Assembly: GCF_002843175.1 (NCBI RefSeq)
Contig: NZ_PJEO01000043.1
Location: 20,876-84,875 of the forward strand
Reading direction: 5' to 3'
Source: Confluentibacter flavum
GTDB taxonomy: Bacteria > Bacteroidota > Bacteroidia > Flavobacteriales > Flavobacteriaceae
DNA length: 64,000 bases
Part shown: positions 54,250 to 63,165 of the stretch, in pieces
How positions within the stretch are numbered: the stretch's first letter is position 1
How the letters are laid out: every line of letters begins with the position of its first letter
Program-made: the position numbers and the translations under genes
The notes under the pieces: model-generated
The model's input: only the letters and a program-made list of their open reading frames with translations
Told to the model about the DNA's origin: nothing
The model's database searches: none

Positions 54250-54300
54250 TCAGATGTTACACCTACAATCATGTCCCTGTGAGTCAGTGAACATTGTCAT
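54250..54300 (-). CDS. possible 16-residue Cys-containing peptide after nirV
   Basis: ATG at 54300 to TGA at 54250 gives MTMFTDSQGHDCRCNI. It begins 7 bases after the stop of the NirV-like gene and has two cysteines near the C-terminus. Base composition here is clearly less AT-rich than the repeat-filled spacer that follows. There is no independent evidence of translation; it could be chance. It is listed because of its position in a copper-enzyme operon next to a formylglycine-generating-enzyme-like gene. Confidence 0.25.
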   Translation of the reverse strand: MTMFTDSQGHDCRCNI

Positions 54301-54307
54301 GGGTGTT

Positions 54308-55087
54308 TCATTTTACTTTATTTATATCTTGCACACAACGAAATCCTAAATTCTTCATGGAATACTTGGCTTTTAAACTACCTCGAATAGCATAACGCAT
54401 AAAAGCGGCATAATTCATTAAATCGGTAGCATTCACAGAAGCACTGCCACAAAAAAGATCACTGTCTTTATCTACGTCTTTTCTAGATTCTCCGGTTATT
54501 AAAACCGAATTAAAATCTAAAGTCCATTCCCAAACCAACCCATGTAAATCGTAAACGCCCCAAGCATTTTTTGGTGTGAGTCCAATACTATTTTCATTAG
54601 ATCGTGGTGCTTCATACCAAGCTAGAATCTGTTCGTTATAAGAAGGCTTAACGCGTGCATCTTTGGTTGTTTCGTCGGCCATGGCAACATATTCCCATTC
54701 GTCAACGGTTGGTAAACGTTTTCCTTGACATTCGCAATAATCTTTAGCAGCAAACCAAGACACATAGGTAACAGGGCTATCTGGTTTTTCTGAATCTTTA
54801 AGTTCTAAATCGTTTTTCCAATTGGTTAAATAGCTACCATCCACAAATAATTTGATGCTTTTAGATTTTTGCCATTTAGGATATTGCTTTACAAAATTTA
54901 CATACTCTGCATTTGTAACAGGGTACATATCCATTTCAAAATCATTTACTTCAACTACGGTAGAATCTCTTCCGTAAAGTGGAATATAGCGACTCCCCTT
55001 TATGGAAACCATGCCTTTAGATTGTGCGAAAAGCAACGGTTGCAGCACTAATATGGCAAATACTATAAGAAAGGCATGGTTTTTCAT
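54308..55087 (-). CDS. nirV: formylglycine-generating-enzyme-like protein, NirV type
   Basis: 259 residues with a signal peptide ending FAQ (about residue 22) and a C-type-lectin-like FGE-sulfatase domain: VNDFEMDMYPVTNAEYVNFV, PVTYVSWFAAKDYCECQGKR, LPTVDEWEYVA, DLHGLVWEWTLDFN, GFRCVQD. NirV proteins of this fold are encoded next to copper nitrite reductase in denitrifiers; their function is unknown. It follows nirK by 11 bases on the same strand. The Cys residues typical of active FGE are not obvious apart from CECQ and CGSASV. Confidence 0.82.
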   Translation of the reverse strand: MKNHAFLIVFAILVLQPLLFAQSKGMVSIKGSRYIPLYGRDSTVVEVNDFEMDMYPVTNAEYVNFVKQYPKWQKSKSIKLFVDGSYLTNWKNDLELKDSEKPDSPVTYVSWFAAKDYCECQGKRLPTVDEWEYVAMADETTKDARVKPSYNEQILAWYEAPRSNENSIGLTPKNAWGVYDLHGLVWEWTLDFNSVLITGESRKDVDKDSDLFCGSASVNATDLMNYAAFMRYAIRGSLKAKYSMKNLGFRCVQDINKVK

Positions 55088-55098
55088 TCCGCTATTAA

Positions 55099-56547
55099 TT
55101 ATTTACTGTTTTTTACTTTATCTACCATAGCTTTGGTAACAACTTTTTTGGAATTGCCCCAACTGTTATATACATAGGTTAATACATTTGCAATCTCATC
55201 GGATGATAATGTTTGGCGTGTCATAACGCTGTTGTATTTCTGACCATTTACGGTAATTTCACCTGTTAGACCGTTCAATACAACCCCTATAGATCTATCG
55301 ACATCGGCATTTAAGTAATCGGATTTTGCCAATGGCGGAAAGGCATTAGGAACGCCTTGTCCTTCAGCTTGGTGGCAAGCAAAACAGGTTTGCATGTAAG
55401 CTTGTTTTCCAAATTCCATTTGTTCTTCAAAAGATTTAGCAGGAATTTCAGAAGCAACGATTTCATCCGTGGTTGGCATGGTTTGGATGCCTGGCCCTTC
55501 AGGTAAATAGATATCGTCCCGTATTTCTCCTGAGTATATTTTTTTGTCTTCTTCACCTTCTACTTTTAGCATTCCTAAAGCACCTTTATTGAAAGCCCTA
55601 AAAATAGAGTGGTCAACTAGAATAAATGTTCCTGGTACATCTACACGGAATTCCACCATAGCGGCGCCACCTGCAGGAATTAAAGTCGTTTGTACATTTT
55701 CATTGATTAAATCACCTCCTTCTATATGTACTCTATCAAATATTTCTCCAATAACATGAAAAGACGATACCAATCCTGGACCACCATTACCCACAAAAAG
55801 CCTAACTGTTTCACCTACTTTGGCAGTTATGGCATTGTCGCCAGTAAGTGCGCCAACTTTTCCATTAAACACCACATAATCGGCTTTTTCATCAATTGCT
55901 TTCTGCATATCGAAAGGTTGTAACCCACGTTCACCATTAGCGCCTTTTGTGTAAAAATCGCCCTGCATAATGTAGTATTCTTTATCTACTAGTGGCAAAC
56001 CTCCTTCAGGCTCAACTAAAATTAAACCATACATACCGTTGGCAATGTGCATTCCAACAGGTGCAGTAGCACAATGATACACGTACAATCCCGGATTTAA
56101 GGTTTTAAACGAGAATACTTTTTCATGCCCAGGGGCGACAAAAGAAGACTCGGCTCCTCCACCTGGACCAGTCACAGCATGTAAATCAATATTATGTGGC
56201 AGCTTATTATCTGGATGATTCTGTAAATGGAACTCTACTTCATCGCCTACTCGTGTTCTAATAAAGCTGCCCGGTACAGTGCCTCCAAAGGTCCAATATA
56301 CATATTTTACACCATCGGTCATTTCTCCTTCTTTTTCAAGAATTTCCATCTTTACGATGAGCTTTTTTGCCTTTCTTTTTCCAACTGGTGTTGGTACATG
56401 GGGTGGTGATGTTAATTCTGCAAGCATTTCTCTGTTAACAGGAATGTCTGCTGCGTCATCGGAAACCGTTTCTTTTTTATCGAGACAAGATGTTAGAAAT
56501 AGCATGGCAGCTATTGAAAACCCGATTATAAAATTTGATTGTTTCAT
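55099..56547 (-). CDS. nirK: copper-containing nitrite reductase lipoprotein with C-terminal cytochrome c
   Basis: 482 residues. Lipobox FLTSC (lipid cysteine at about 21) anchors it. Two cupredoxin domains (about 60-340) hold the copper ligands: [32 protein letters not shown] (type-1 His, Cys, His and Met), [11 protein letters not shown] and [15 protein letters not shown] class I c-type cytochrome follows (about 385-470, CFACH with Met in YNSVMTR). It reduces nitrite to NO in the periplasm; the fused cytochrome likely passes electrons to type-1 copper. The upstream palindrome suggests Rrf2 control. Confidence 0.94.
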   Translation of the reverse strand: MKQSNFIIGFSIAAMLFLTSCLDKKETVSDDAADIPVNREMLAELTSPPHVPTPVGKRKAKKLIVKMEILEKEGEMTDGVKYVYWTFGGTVPGSFIRTRVGDEVEFHLQNHPDNKLPHNIDLHAVTGPGGGAESSFVAPGHEKVFSFKTLNPGLYVYHCATAPVGMHIANGMYGLILVEPEGGLPLVDKEYYIMQGDFYTKGANGERGLQPFDMQKAIDEKADYVVFNGKVGALTGDNAITAKVGETVRLFVGNGGPGLVSSFHVIGEIFDRVHIEGGDLINENVQTTLIPAGGAAMVEFRVDVPGTFILVDHSIFRAFNKGALGMLKVEGEEDKKIYSGEIRDDIYLPEGPGIQTMPTTDEIVASEIPAKSFEEQMEFGKQAYMQTCFACHQAEGQGVPNAFPPLAKSDYLNADVDRSIGVVLNGLTGEITVNGQKYNSVMTRQTLSSDEIANVLTYVYNSWGNSKKVVTKAMVDKVKNSK

Positions 56548-56596
56548 TTTTTTTGTTTTCGTTTTAGTATTATTATTATAAAAATCAATTATTTAC

Positions 56597-56620
56597 AAAT
56601 AGGACATTTTTATCCTATTT
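56597..56620 (-). promoter_or_regulatory. palindromic operator upstream of nirK
   Basis: Half-sites AAATAGGA (56597-56604) and TCCTATTT (56613-56620) are perfect inverted copies with an 8-base centre, 50 bases from the nirK start. Same 24-base form as the sites at 50222 and 50734. Confidence 0.7.
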
Positions 56621-56736
56621 ATTTTAATAAAAGTAAAGAATAATGAAGTTATAAAATATGACAATTGTCATTTTTAATAAAAACATGAAAAATACAGCAA
56701 CTCAATATAGCTAAGTGCAGTTCATGAAAAAAGAAG

Positions 56737-57264
56737 CTAAAAATAAAACCTAACAAACGGCATCCAAGGGTCGGCATAAATACTTTTTTTTTCATCATAT
56801 AATACGTCGTATCTAATACCGAAAGTGACGTTGCCATTCCTGTAACCTAAACCTAAAAATAATGCAGGCGACCAATAATTATCGTCTGGAAGATTAAAAG
56901 AAGCATCATATTTTCTATTAACTCTAAGCTTTTCAAATTCAGAAGAAAATTGTAATTGTGGAATCACATTTACCAAGCCAATCAAACTACCTCCATAAAT
57001 TGTCGATTTATAAAAGCCTTTTCTATTGTTTATCGTTCCGTTTAATCCCAAACCCAAAGCAACGGTTTCATTAAATTCATAGATGGCGCTTGGAGCCAAA
57101 GTTCCGCTAAAAAAACCGTCTCCAAAACCCAACCCAATGCCGCCGCCAAATCGAACATGGTTCCAAAAATCATTGGACTGTTGAGACTGAACCAAATTAT
57201 TAAAACCTAAAAAAAACAGAATAATAAAGGCCGCTTTTTTGTGAATTATTATTTTTTTATTCAT
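56737..57264 (-). CDS. small outer-membrane beta-barrel protein
   Basis: 175 residues with a signal peptide ending SQ (about residue 28). Amphipathic strands rich in Gly and aromatics (VRFGGGIGLGFGDGFFSGT, ALGLGLNGTINNRKG, WSPALFLGLGYRNG) end in FVRFYF, an outer-membrane C-terminal strand. Homologues beside sucA in Flavobacteriaceae are often named alpha-ketoglutarate decarboxylase, apparently a name copied from the neighbour; no such catalytic motif is here. Divergent from sucA. Function unknown. Confidence 0.75.
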   Translation of the reverse strand: MNKKIIIHKKAAFIILFFLGFNNLVQSQQSNDFWNHVRFGGGIGLGFGDGFFSGTLAPSAIYEFNETVALGLGLNGTINNRKGFYKSTIYGGSLIGLVNVIPQLQFSSEFEKLRVNRKYDASFNLPDDNYWSPALFLGLGYRNGNVTFGIRYDVLYDEKKSIYADPWMPFVRFYF

Positions 57265-57373
57265 TCAATTGTAATTTTTTAATAAATTAACGAAATCGTC
57301 AACTTATTGATGAAAAGGAATTTAAAAGTCTTATAAATATATTAAAAGAAACTTCTATTTTTAGCAAAAGTTG

Positions 57374-57381
57374 TATTTTTG
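57374..57381 (+). promoter_or_regulatory. -7 promoter element of sucA
   Basis: TATTTTTG matches TAnnTTTG, 40 bases before the sucA start codon. The -33 region is only T-rich, so confidence is moderate. Confidence 0.45.
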
Positions 57382-57420
57382 ACGAAATTTTGAAAACCCT
57401 TTTCGGAACTATTAATTATA

Positions 57421-60162
57421 ATGGATAAATTTTCATTTCTAAACGCAGCACATACGGCCTATTTTGCCGACTTATACGATCAATATTTACAAAATCCTGA
57501 TTCTGTTGAACCAAGTTGGAGAGCCTTTTTTCAAGGTTACGACTTTGGCAGTGAGAGTTATGGTTTAAGTGGTGAAATTATTGAAGGCGTATCAACACAA
57601 ATTCCTGAAAAAATAGAAAAGGAATTTAAAGTTGTTAAGCTTATAGATGGGTACAGAATGCGTGGCCATTTATTCACTAAAACCAATCCGGTACGGGAAC
57701 GAAGAAGCTACGAACCGTCATTAGCGATTGAGAATTTCGGTCTTAGCGCAAATGATTTAGATACGACTTTTAATGCAGGGGAAATATTAGGTATTGGCAC
57801 AAAGACTTTACGTCAAATCATTACTCACTTAGAGCGTATTTATTGCAGTTCTATCGGTATTGAATATATGTACCTTCGTAATCCGGATGTGATTAAGTGG
57901 TGGCAAGACAAACTTAACTTAAATGATAACCAGCCAAATTTTTCTGAAGAAAAGAAAAAATATATTCTTTCTAAATTAAACCAAGCGGTCACTTTTGAGA
58001 ACTTTTTGCAAACAAAATATGTAGGTCAAAAACGGTTTTCTTTAGAAGGTGGTGAATCGTTAATTCCAGCCATTAGTAATACGCTTTTTTATGCTGTTGA
58101 AAAATACCAAGTAAAAGAATGTGTTTTAGGTATGGCTCACAGAGGTCGTTTAAGTACCCTTATTAATATTTTTAGAAAACCAGCGCATGAACTTTTTAGC
58201 GAATTTGATGGTAAGGATTTTGAAGACGAAAATATTGATGGTGATGTAAAATACCATTTAGGGTTAACGCTTGAAAAAACCTATCAGAATGGTAAAAAAA
58301 TAAGAATGAATTTGGTTCCAAATCCATCACACTTAGAAACCGTTGCTTCTGTGGCCGAAGGCATTACAAGAGCAAAAATTGATAGTGATTATGATGGCGA
58401 TAATTCTAAAATATTACCAATTATAGTTCATGGTGATGCTGCTATTGCGGGACAAGGCATTGTTTACGAAGTGGCCCAAATGAGTCAGTTAAATGGCTAC
58501 AAAACAGGTGGAACCATACATATTGTAGTTAATAATCAAATTGGTTTTACCACTAATTATTTAGATGCCCGTTCAAGCACCTATTGTACCGATATTGCCA
58601 AAGTAACTTTATCACCCGTACTGCACGTAAACTCAGATGATGCCGAAGCTGTTGTACATGCTGTAGAATTGGCGTTAGATTATAGAATGCGTTATAAAAA
58701 GGATGTTTATATAGATTTATTAGGGTACAGAAAGTATGGGCACAATGAAGGTGACGAACCTAGATTTACGCAACCTAAATTATATAAAGCCATAGCAAAA
58801 CATCCAGATCCTTTTACTGTATATTCTTCAAAATTAATTGCTGAAAACACTATTGATAAGGCCTATGCTCAAGCTATAAACGAAGAGTTTAAAAATACTT
58901 TAGAAACTGAATATACCAAAGCTAAAGAATTAGACGCCTCAAAGGTTAGGGAATTCATGCAAGAACGTTGGAATGGTTTTACCCGAAGCGGTTTAGAGAC
59001 CATGTTGGAAGGTGAGGATACAACCTATTCCTTAGATAAATTAAAAAATATAGCTAAATTAGTTTCCACCGTTCCAGAAGGCGTGAAATTTGTTAGAAAA
59101 GCAGAACGAATCTTAGAAGGAAGAGCAAATATGGTTTTTGAAACTGATACTCTTGATTGGGGTATGGGAGAAACATTGGCTTATGGCAGCTTGCTTGAAG
59201 AAGGCTTTAATGTTCGCATTTCAGGGCAAGATGTTGAGCGCGGTACGTTTAGCCATCGTCATGCTATTTTACGGGATGAAGTATCTGAAGAACGTATTAA
59301 TTTATTAAACACCAATCCGCAGAGCAAAGGTAAAATGGATATTTTTAATTCACTTTTATCTGAATATGCTGTTCTTGGTTTTGATTATGGGTATGCTATG
59401 GCAAACCCAAATACCTTAACTATTTGGGAAGCTCAATTTGGTGATTTTAGTAATGGTGCCCAAATTATTTTCGACCAATACTTATCGGCCGCTGAAGATA
59501 AATGGAAAGCCCAAAACGGTATTGTTGTCCTATTGCCCCATGGTTATGAAGGTCAAGGTTCAGAGCATTCATCTGCCAGAATAGAACGTTACTTACAATT
59601 ATGCGCTAACGACAATATGTTTGTGGCAGATTGTACTACACCCGCAAACATTTATCATTTATTGCGTCGTCAAATGAAACGCAATTATAGAAAACCATTA
59701 ATAGTTTTCACACCTAAAAGTTTGTTAAGGCTTCCTAAAGCCGTTTCATCTATAAGTGAGTTAGCTAATGGTAGGTTTCAAGAAATAATTGATGACGTTA
59801 TTGAGCCTAAAAATGTAAAAAAATTAGTGTTCTGTACTGGTAAGTTCTATTATGACTTAGAGGCTCAGCGAGAAAAACTTGAAAGAGATGATGTAGCATT
59901 GGTAAGAATAGAGCAATTATTTCCATTACATCTCGAAAAAATACAAAACGTTATTAATAAATATCCTCATGTTGAAAAATACATTTGGGCACAAGAAGAA
60001 CCCAGAAACATGGGCGCTTGGAGTTATATGGCAGAACGTATGACTTTAGTTAAACTAGAGGTTTTAGCAAGACCATACAGCTCTGTACCAGCTCCAGGAT
60101 CTAGCACAAGAGATAAACGAAGACAACAAACAGTTATAAATGCTGTTTTTGATATAGTATAA
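57421..60162 (+). CDS. sucA: 2-oxoglutarate dehydrogenase E1 component
   Basis: 913 residues: N-terminal E2-binding start (FSFLNAAHTAYFADLYDQYL), thiamine-diphosphate domain (HRGRLSTLINIF, HGDAAIAGQGIVYEVAQMS, NNQIGFTTN) and transketolase C-terminal domains (GQDVERGTFSHRHAILRDE, YEGQGSEHSSARIERYLQL). It decarboxylates 2-oxoglutarate and passes the succinyl group to the E2 lipoyl domain in the TCA cycle. The E2 gene follows after 20 bases, one operon closed by a strong terminator. Confidence 0.96.
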   Translation: MDKFSFLNAAHTAYFADLYDQYLQNPDSVEPSWRAFFQGYDFGSESYGLSGEIIEGVSTQIPEKIEKEFKVVKLIDGYRMRGHLFTKTNPVRERRSYEPSLAIENFGLSANDLDTTFNAGEILGIGTKTLRQIITHLERIYCSSIGIEYMYLRNPDVIKWWQDKLNLNDNQPNFSEEKKKYILSKLNQAVTFENFLQTKYVGQKRFSLEGGESLIPAISNTLFYAVEKYQVKECVLGMAHRGRLSTLINIFRKPAHELFSEFDGKDFEDENIDGDVKYHLGLTLEKTYQNGKKIRMNLVPNPSHLETVASVAEGITRAKIDSDYDGDNSKILPIIVHGDAAIAGQGIVYEVAQMSQLNGYKTGGTIHIVVNNQIGFTTNYLDARSSTYCTDIAKVTLSPVLHVNSDDAEAVVHAVELALDYRMRYKKDVYIDLLGYRKYGHNEGDEPRFTQPKLYKAIAKHPDPFTVYSSKLIAENTIDKAYAQAINEEFKNTLETEYTKAKELDASKVREFMQERWNGFTRSGLETMLEGEDTTYSLDKLKNIAKLVSTVPEGVKFVRKAERILEGRANMVFETDTLDWGMGETLAYGSLLEEGFNVRISGQDVERGTFSHRHAILRDEVSEERINLLNTNPQSKGKMDIFNSLLSEYAVLGFDYGYAMANPNTLTIWEAQFGDFSNGAQIIFDQYLSAAEDKWKAQNGIVVLLPHGYEGQGSEHSSARIERYLQLCANDNMFVADCTTPANIYHLLRRQMKRNYRKPLIVFTPKSLLRLPKAVSSISELANGRFQEIIDDVIEPKNVKKLVFCTGKFYYDLEAQREKLERDDVALVRIEQLFPLHLEKIQNVINKYPHVEKYIWAQEEPRNMGAWSYMAERMTLVKLEVLARPYSSVPAPGSSTRDKRRQQTVINAVFDIV

Positions 60163-60182
60163 AATAATTAAAATTATAAAGA

Positions 60183-61391
60183 ATGATTTTAGAAATGAAA
60201 GTGCCATCGCCGGGAGAATCCATTAAAGAAGTGGAAATAGCTACATGGCTTGTAGAAGATGGAGATTATGTAGAAAAAGACCAAGCCATTGCCGAGGTAG
60301 ATAGCGATAAAGCAACCCTAGAACTTCCCGCAGAAGCTAGTGGAATTATTACACTTAAGGCTGAAGAAGGCGACGCTGTTGCTGTTGGTGCTGTGGTATG
60401 TTTGATTGATACGAGTGCTGCAAAACCAGAAGGGGATGCACCAAAAGTTGAAAAGAAAGAAGAAGCTCCAAAAGCTGAGGCTCCAAAACCAGCTGCAGCA
60501 GAAACAAAAACATACGCAACAGGTTCTGCAAGTCCTGCTGCAAAGAAAATCCTAGCCGAAAAAGGCATAAGTGCTTCTACCATTTCTGGAACCGGAAAAG
60601 ATGGCAGGGTAACTAAAGAGGATGCTGTTAGTGCCGTACCTTCTATGGGGACACCTACAGGAGGAAGTAGAGGTACTACTAGAAGTAAAATGTCTATGTT
60701 ACGCCGAAAAGTGGCAGAACGTTTGGTGGAAGCAAAAAATACAACGGCTATGTTAACCACGTTCAATGAGGTTGATATGTCTCCTATTTTTGCTTTGCGT
60801 GATGAATACAAAGAAACGTTTAAAACAAAACATGGTGTTGGTTTAGGTTTTATGAGTTTCTTTACATTAGCTGTGGTAAGAGCCTTAAAAATGTACCCAA
60901 CGGTAAACTCCATGATTGATGGCAATGAAATGATAACTTATGATTTTTGCGACATCAGTATTGCCGTTTCTGGACCAAAAGGATTAATGGTTCCCGTGAT
61001 GCGAAATGTTGAAAATTTAAGTTTTAGAGGTGTTGAAGCCGAAGTAAAGCGATTGGCTATACGTGCACGTGACGGACAAATAACAGTTGATGAAATGACT
61101 GGCGGAACGTTTACCATTTCTAATGGTGGTGTTTTTGGTAGTATGCTTTCAACCCCAATTATTAATCCACCGCAAAGTGGTATTTTAGGGATGCACAATA
61201 TTGTTGAAAGACCTGTGGCTATTAATGGTAAGGTTGAAATAAGACCTATTATGTTTGTAGCTTTGTCTTATGACCATAGAATTATTGATGGTAAAGAAAG
61301 TGTTGGTTTTTTAGTGGCTGTTAAAGAAGCTTTAGAAAACCCTACAGAATTATTAATGAATAACGATGTTAAAAAAGCTTTAGAGCTATAA
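60183..61391 (+). CDS. sucB: 2-oxoglutarate dehydrogenase E2 (dihydrolipoyl succinyltransferase)
   Basis: 402 residues: one lipoyl domain (1-76, lysine carrier in [12 protein letters not shown]), an Ala/Pro/Lys linker, a peripheral subunit-binding domain (about 118-152, [21 protein letters not shown]) and the catalytic CoA-acyltransferase core ending with [18 protein letters not shown] (catalytic His and Asp). It transfers succinyl to CoA. Co-transcribed with sucA. Confidence 0.96.
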   Translation: MILEMKVPSPGESIKEVEIATWLVEDGDYVEKDQAIAEVDSDKATLELPAEASGIITLKAEEGDAVAVGAVVCLIDTSAAKPEGDAPKVEKKEEAPKAEAPKPAAAETKTYATGSASPAAKKILAEKGISASTISGTGKDGRVTKEDAVSAVPSMGTPTGGSRGTTRSKMSMLRRKVAERLVEAKNTTAMLTTFNEVDMSPIFALRDEYKETFKTKHGVGLGFMSFFTLAVVRALKMYPTVNSMIDGNEMITYDFCDISIAVSGPKGLMVPVMRNVENLSFRGVEAEVKRLAIRARDGQITVDEMTGGTFTISNGGVFGSMLSTPIINPPQSGILGMHNIVERPVAINGKVEIRPIMFVALSYDHRIIDGKESVGFLVAVKEALENPTELLMNNDVKKALEL

Positions 61392-61410
61392 TAACACTTA
61401 TATATAGTTT

Positions 61411-61449
61411 AAAAAGGTCAGACTTTAATTAAAGTCTGACCTTTTTTTT
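61411..61449 (+). terminator. terminator of sucA-sucB
   Basis: AAAAAGGTCAGACTTT (61411-61426), loop AATT, AAAGTCTGACCTTTTT (61431-61446) and further T. One of the strongest hairpins in the window. Confidence 0.95.
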
Positions 61450-61794
61450 GATTATATCCCGATTCTACAGTTGCATGTCAATAAATAATTTTTTGAAACG
61501 AACTATCCTGGAGGCAGAGCCATAGAGGTTTTTCGCTCGTTTCATTTTGATCTACGGGTCAAAAATCAAAATTCTCTATTTGGATTCTCGTTTTCACTGG
61601 AATGACAATTTCAATGGAAACCCCAACGCAAAGCGTCGAGGAATTCTTTTCGATTCAAAAATTACCTTAAGTAATTCTTTTTGAGTTGTTTTAGTTCATT
61701 GCCCATAAAATTCCCGCATTAAACTCTCAATCAAACATCTAAAACTAATTTATATCCGTAAATAAATTATATCTAATATTTAACAATAAAAATT
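61450..61794. other. non-coding spacer between sucB and OmpA-family gene
   Basis: No supported ORF. It contains remnants of dispersed palindrome-type sequence (around 61570-61650, TTTCACTGGAATGACAATTTC and an AACGCAAAGCGTCGAGGAATT stretch) and an AT-rich region before the OmpA-family start. No clear -7 element was found. Confidence 0.5.
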
Positions 61795-62628
61795 ATGAAA
61801 AAAATTTCAATTTTACTACTTGCAATCATTGTAAGTTCTTGTGTTTCAAAAAAGAAGTATGTAGCATTAGAGCAAGAAAATGGTGAAATAAAAAGCGAAT
61901 TACAAAAGACTAGAGTTGCTAAAGAAGATTTAGAAGCTAAATTTGATATAATTCAAGCTCGTGTTGATGAATATAATTCCAAAATTATATCATTAAAAGA
62001 AGATAGCGATTCTAAATATGAAGTTGTTGGAGACAATGCAGCATTCATGTCGAACGATTCCAAAAAAGTAATGCGAGAAACATTAACAAAAGTTGACGCC
62101 AATAAATTAAATAAAGCTAAAACACTTAAGGATTCCATGAATTTGGCTATTGCCTATAATTTAGGAAAAACAATAAGAGCCAGTAACATGAATGAAGATG
62201 AAGATATTGCGGTAGACATTAATGAAACGGTTGTTATGATTTCTATTGCCGATAATATGTTATTCAATACTGGTAGTTATCAATTGAGCTCTAAGGCAGA
62301 CCACATTTTACAAAAATTGGCTGATGTTATAAATTCTGAACCTAGTTTAGAAGTTATGGTTGAAGGTCATACCGATTCTAGAACCATAAGCACTACAAAT
62401 ATTTCTGATAATTGGGATTTAAGTGTTTTAAGAGCAACATCGGTGGTAAGAAAACTACAAGAAAAATTTGCTGTATCTCCCGATAAAATGATTGCTGCTG
62501 GAAGAAGTAGTTATCAGCCACTTGTTGAGAATGACTCAAAAGACAACATGTCAAAAAACAGAAGAACACGTATTGTTATTCTTCCAAACATTGATAAGTT
62601 TTTTGCTTTGATGGCTTCTACTAATTAA
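61795..62628 (+). CDS. OmpA-family lipoprotein with coiled coil (second copy)
   Basis: 277 residues: lipobox VSSC (lipid cysteine about 16), coiled coil (about 22-70), spacer, and an OmpA peptidoglycan-binding domain (about 155-270, VEGHTDSRTIST, NWDLSVLRATSV, GRSSYQPLVEND, KNRRTRIVILP). Paralogue of the protein at 11648-12607, with which it shares the CVS-K-Y start and domain order but not the long Ala-rich coil. Probably links an envelope membrane to peptidoglycan. Own terminator follows. Confidence 0.9.
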   Translation: MKKISILLLAIIVSSCVSKKKYVALEQENGEIKSELQKTRVAKEDLEAKFDIIQARVDEYNSKIISLKEDSDSKYEVVGDNAAFMSNDSKKVMRETLTKVDANKLNKAKTLKDSMNLAIAYNLGKTIRASNMNEDEDIAVDINETVVMISIADNMLFNTGSYQLSSKADHILQKLADVINSEPSLEVMVEGHTDSRTISTTNISDNWDLSVLRATSVVRKLQEKFAVSPDKMIAAGRSSYQPLVENDSKDNMSKNRRTRIVILPNIDKFFALMASTN

Positions 62629-62647
62629 AATTAATCCATTTATACAA

Positions 62648-62681
62648 TTAAAAAAGCACCTTTTAAAAGGTGCTTTTTTAA
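62648..62681 (+). terminator. terminator of OmpA-family lipoprotein gene
   Basis: AAAAAAGCACCTTTT / AAAAGGTGCTTTTTT, a near-perfect palindrome ending in a T run, 19 bases past the stop. Confidence 0.92.
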
Positions 62682-62730
62682 TTTATGTCATTGTCTTGTC
62701 CTGAAATAGCGATACACAAAAAGTATCCTT

Positions 62731-63165
62731 ATGGAAAACCACCAAGAAAACCGCTATGTAAAGCGTACACAGAAAGACTACACAATGTCTTTTAAACTAC
62801 AAGTAGTTCAGGAAATTGAACATGGCAAGTTGTCAACTCATGAAGCTTGCCGCAAATATGGGATCCAGGCACGTTCAACAATAGTTGAATGGTTAAGAAA
62901 ATTTGGTAGCTTTGATTGGGAAAACAAAACGCCCTCCAATATGCCAAAATCCCCTGAACAAAAAATAATGGAACTGGAAGCAAAGGTCAAGCTACTTGAA
63001 AAGCAAAAAGCATTTTTAGAACAGCAAGCTTTCGTTGCCGATAAGAAGGCCATCATATTCGATATGATGATTGATATTGCCGAAAAAGAATATCAAATTG
63101 ACATCCGAAAAAACTCGTCACCCGAACAATCGACCATTTTAAAGAACAAGAAAAACAAACAGTAA
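62731..63165 (+). CDS. IS3-family transposase OrfA
   Basis: 144 residues: a helix-turn-helix (about 12-60, FKLQVVQEIEHGKLSTHEAC, RKYGIQARSTIVEWLRKFG) that binds the IS ends, then a leucine-zipper-like coiled coil (about 75-107, IMELEAKVKLLEKQKAFLEQ). Its stop TAA overlaps the orfB ATG (TAATG). A slippery A-AAA-AAC at 63108-63114 in the orfA frame allows a -1 shift to the OrfAB transposase. Confidence 0.92.
   Translation: MENHQENRYVKRTQKDYTMSFKLQVVQEIEHGKLSTHEACRKYGIQARSTIVEWLRKFGSFDWENKTPSNMPKSPEQKIMELEAKVKLLEKQKAFLEQQAFVADKKAIIFDMMIDIAEKEYQIDIRKNSSPEQSTILKNKKNKQ
63108..63114 (+). other. programmed -1 frameshift heptamer (A AAA AAC)
   Basis: In the orfA frame the codons read CGA AAA AAC, so the heptamer A_AAA_AAC is correctly phased. 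After a -1 shift the frame is open from 63108 through the orfB ATG at 63165 to the window edge. Confidence 0.8.

Noticed and set aside
56737..57264. Alpha-ketoglutarate decarboxylase function
   Set aside because: A name often attached to homologues; the sequence is a small outer-membrane barrel with no thiamine-dependent enzyme motif.
60266..60925. 219-residue minus-strand ORF within sucB
   Set aside because: It is the antisense frame of the Ala/Pro/Lys-rich linker and catalytic core of sucB; composition is typical of a shadow frame and no motif is present.
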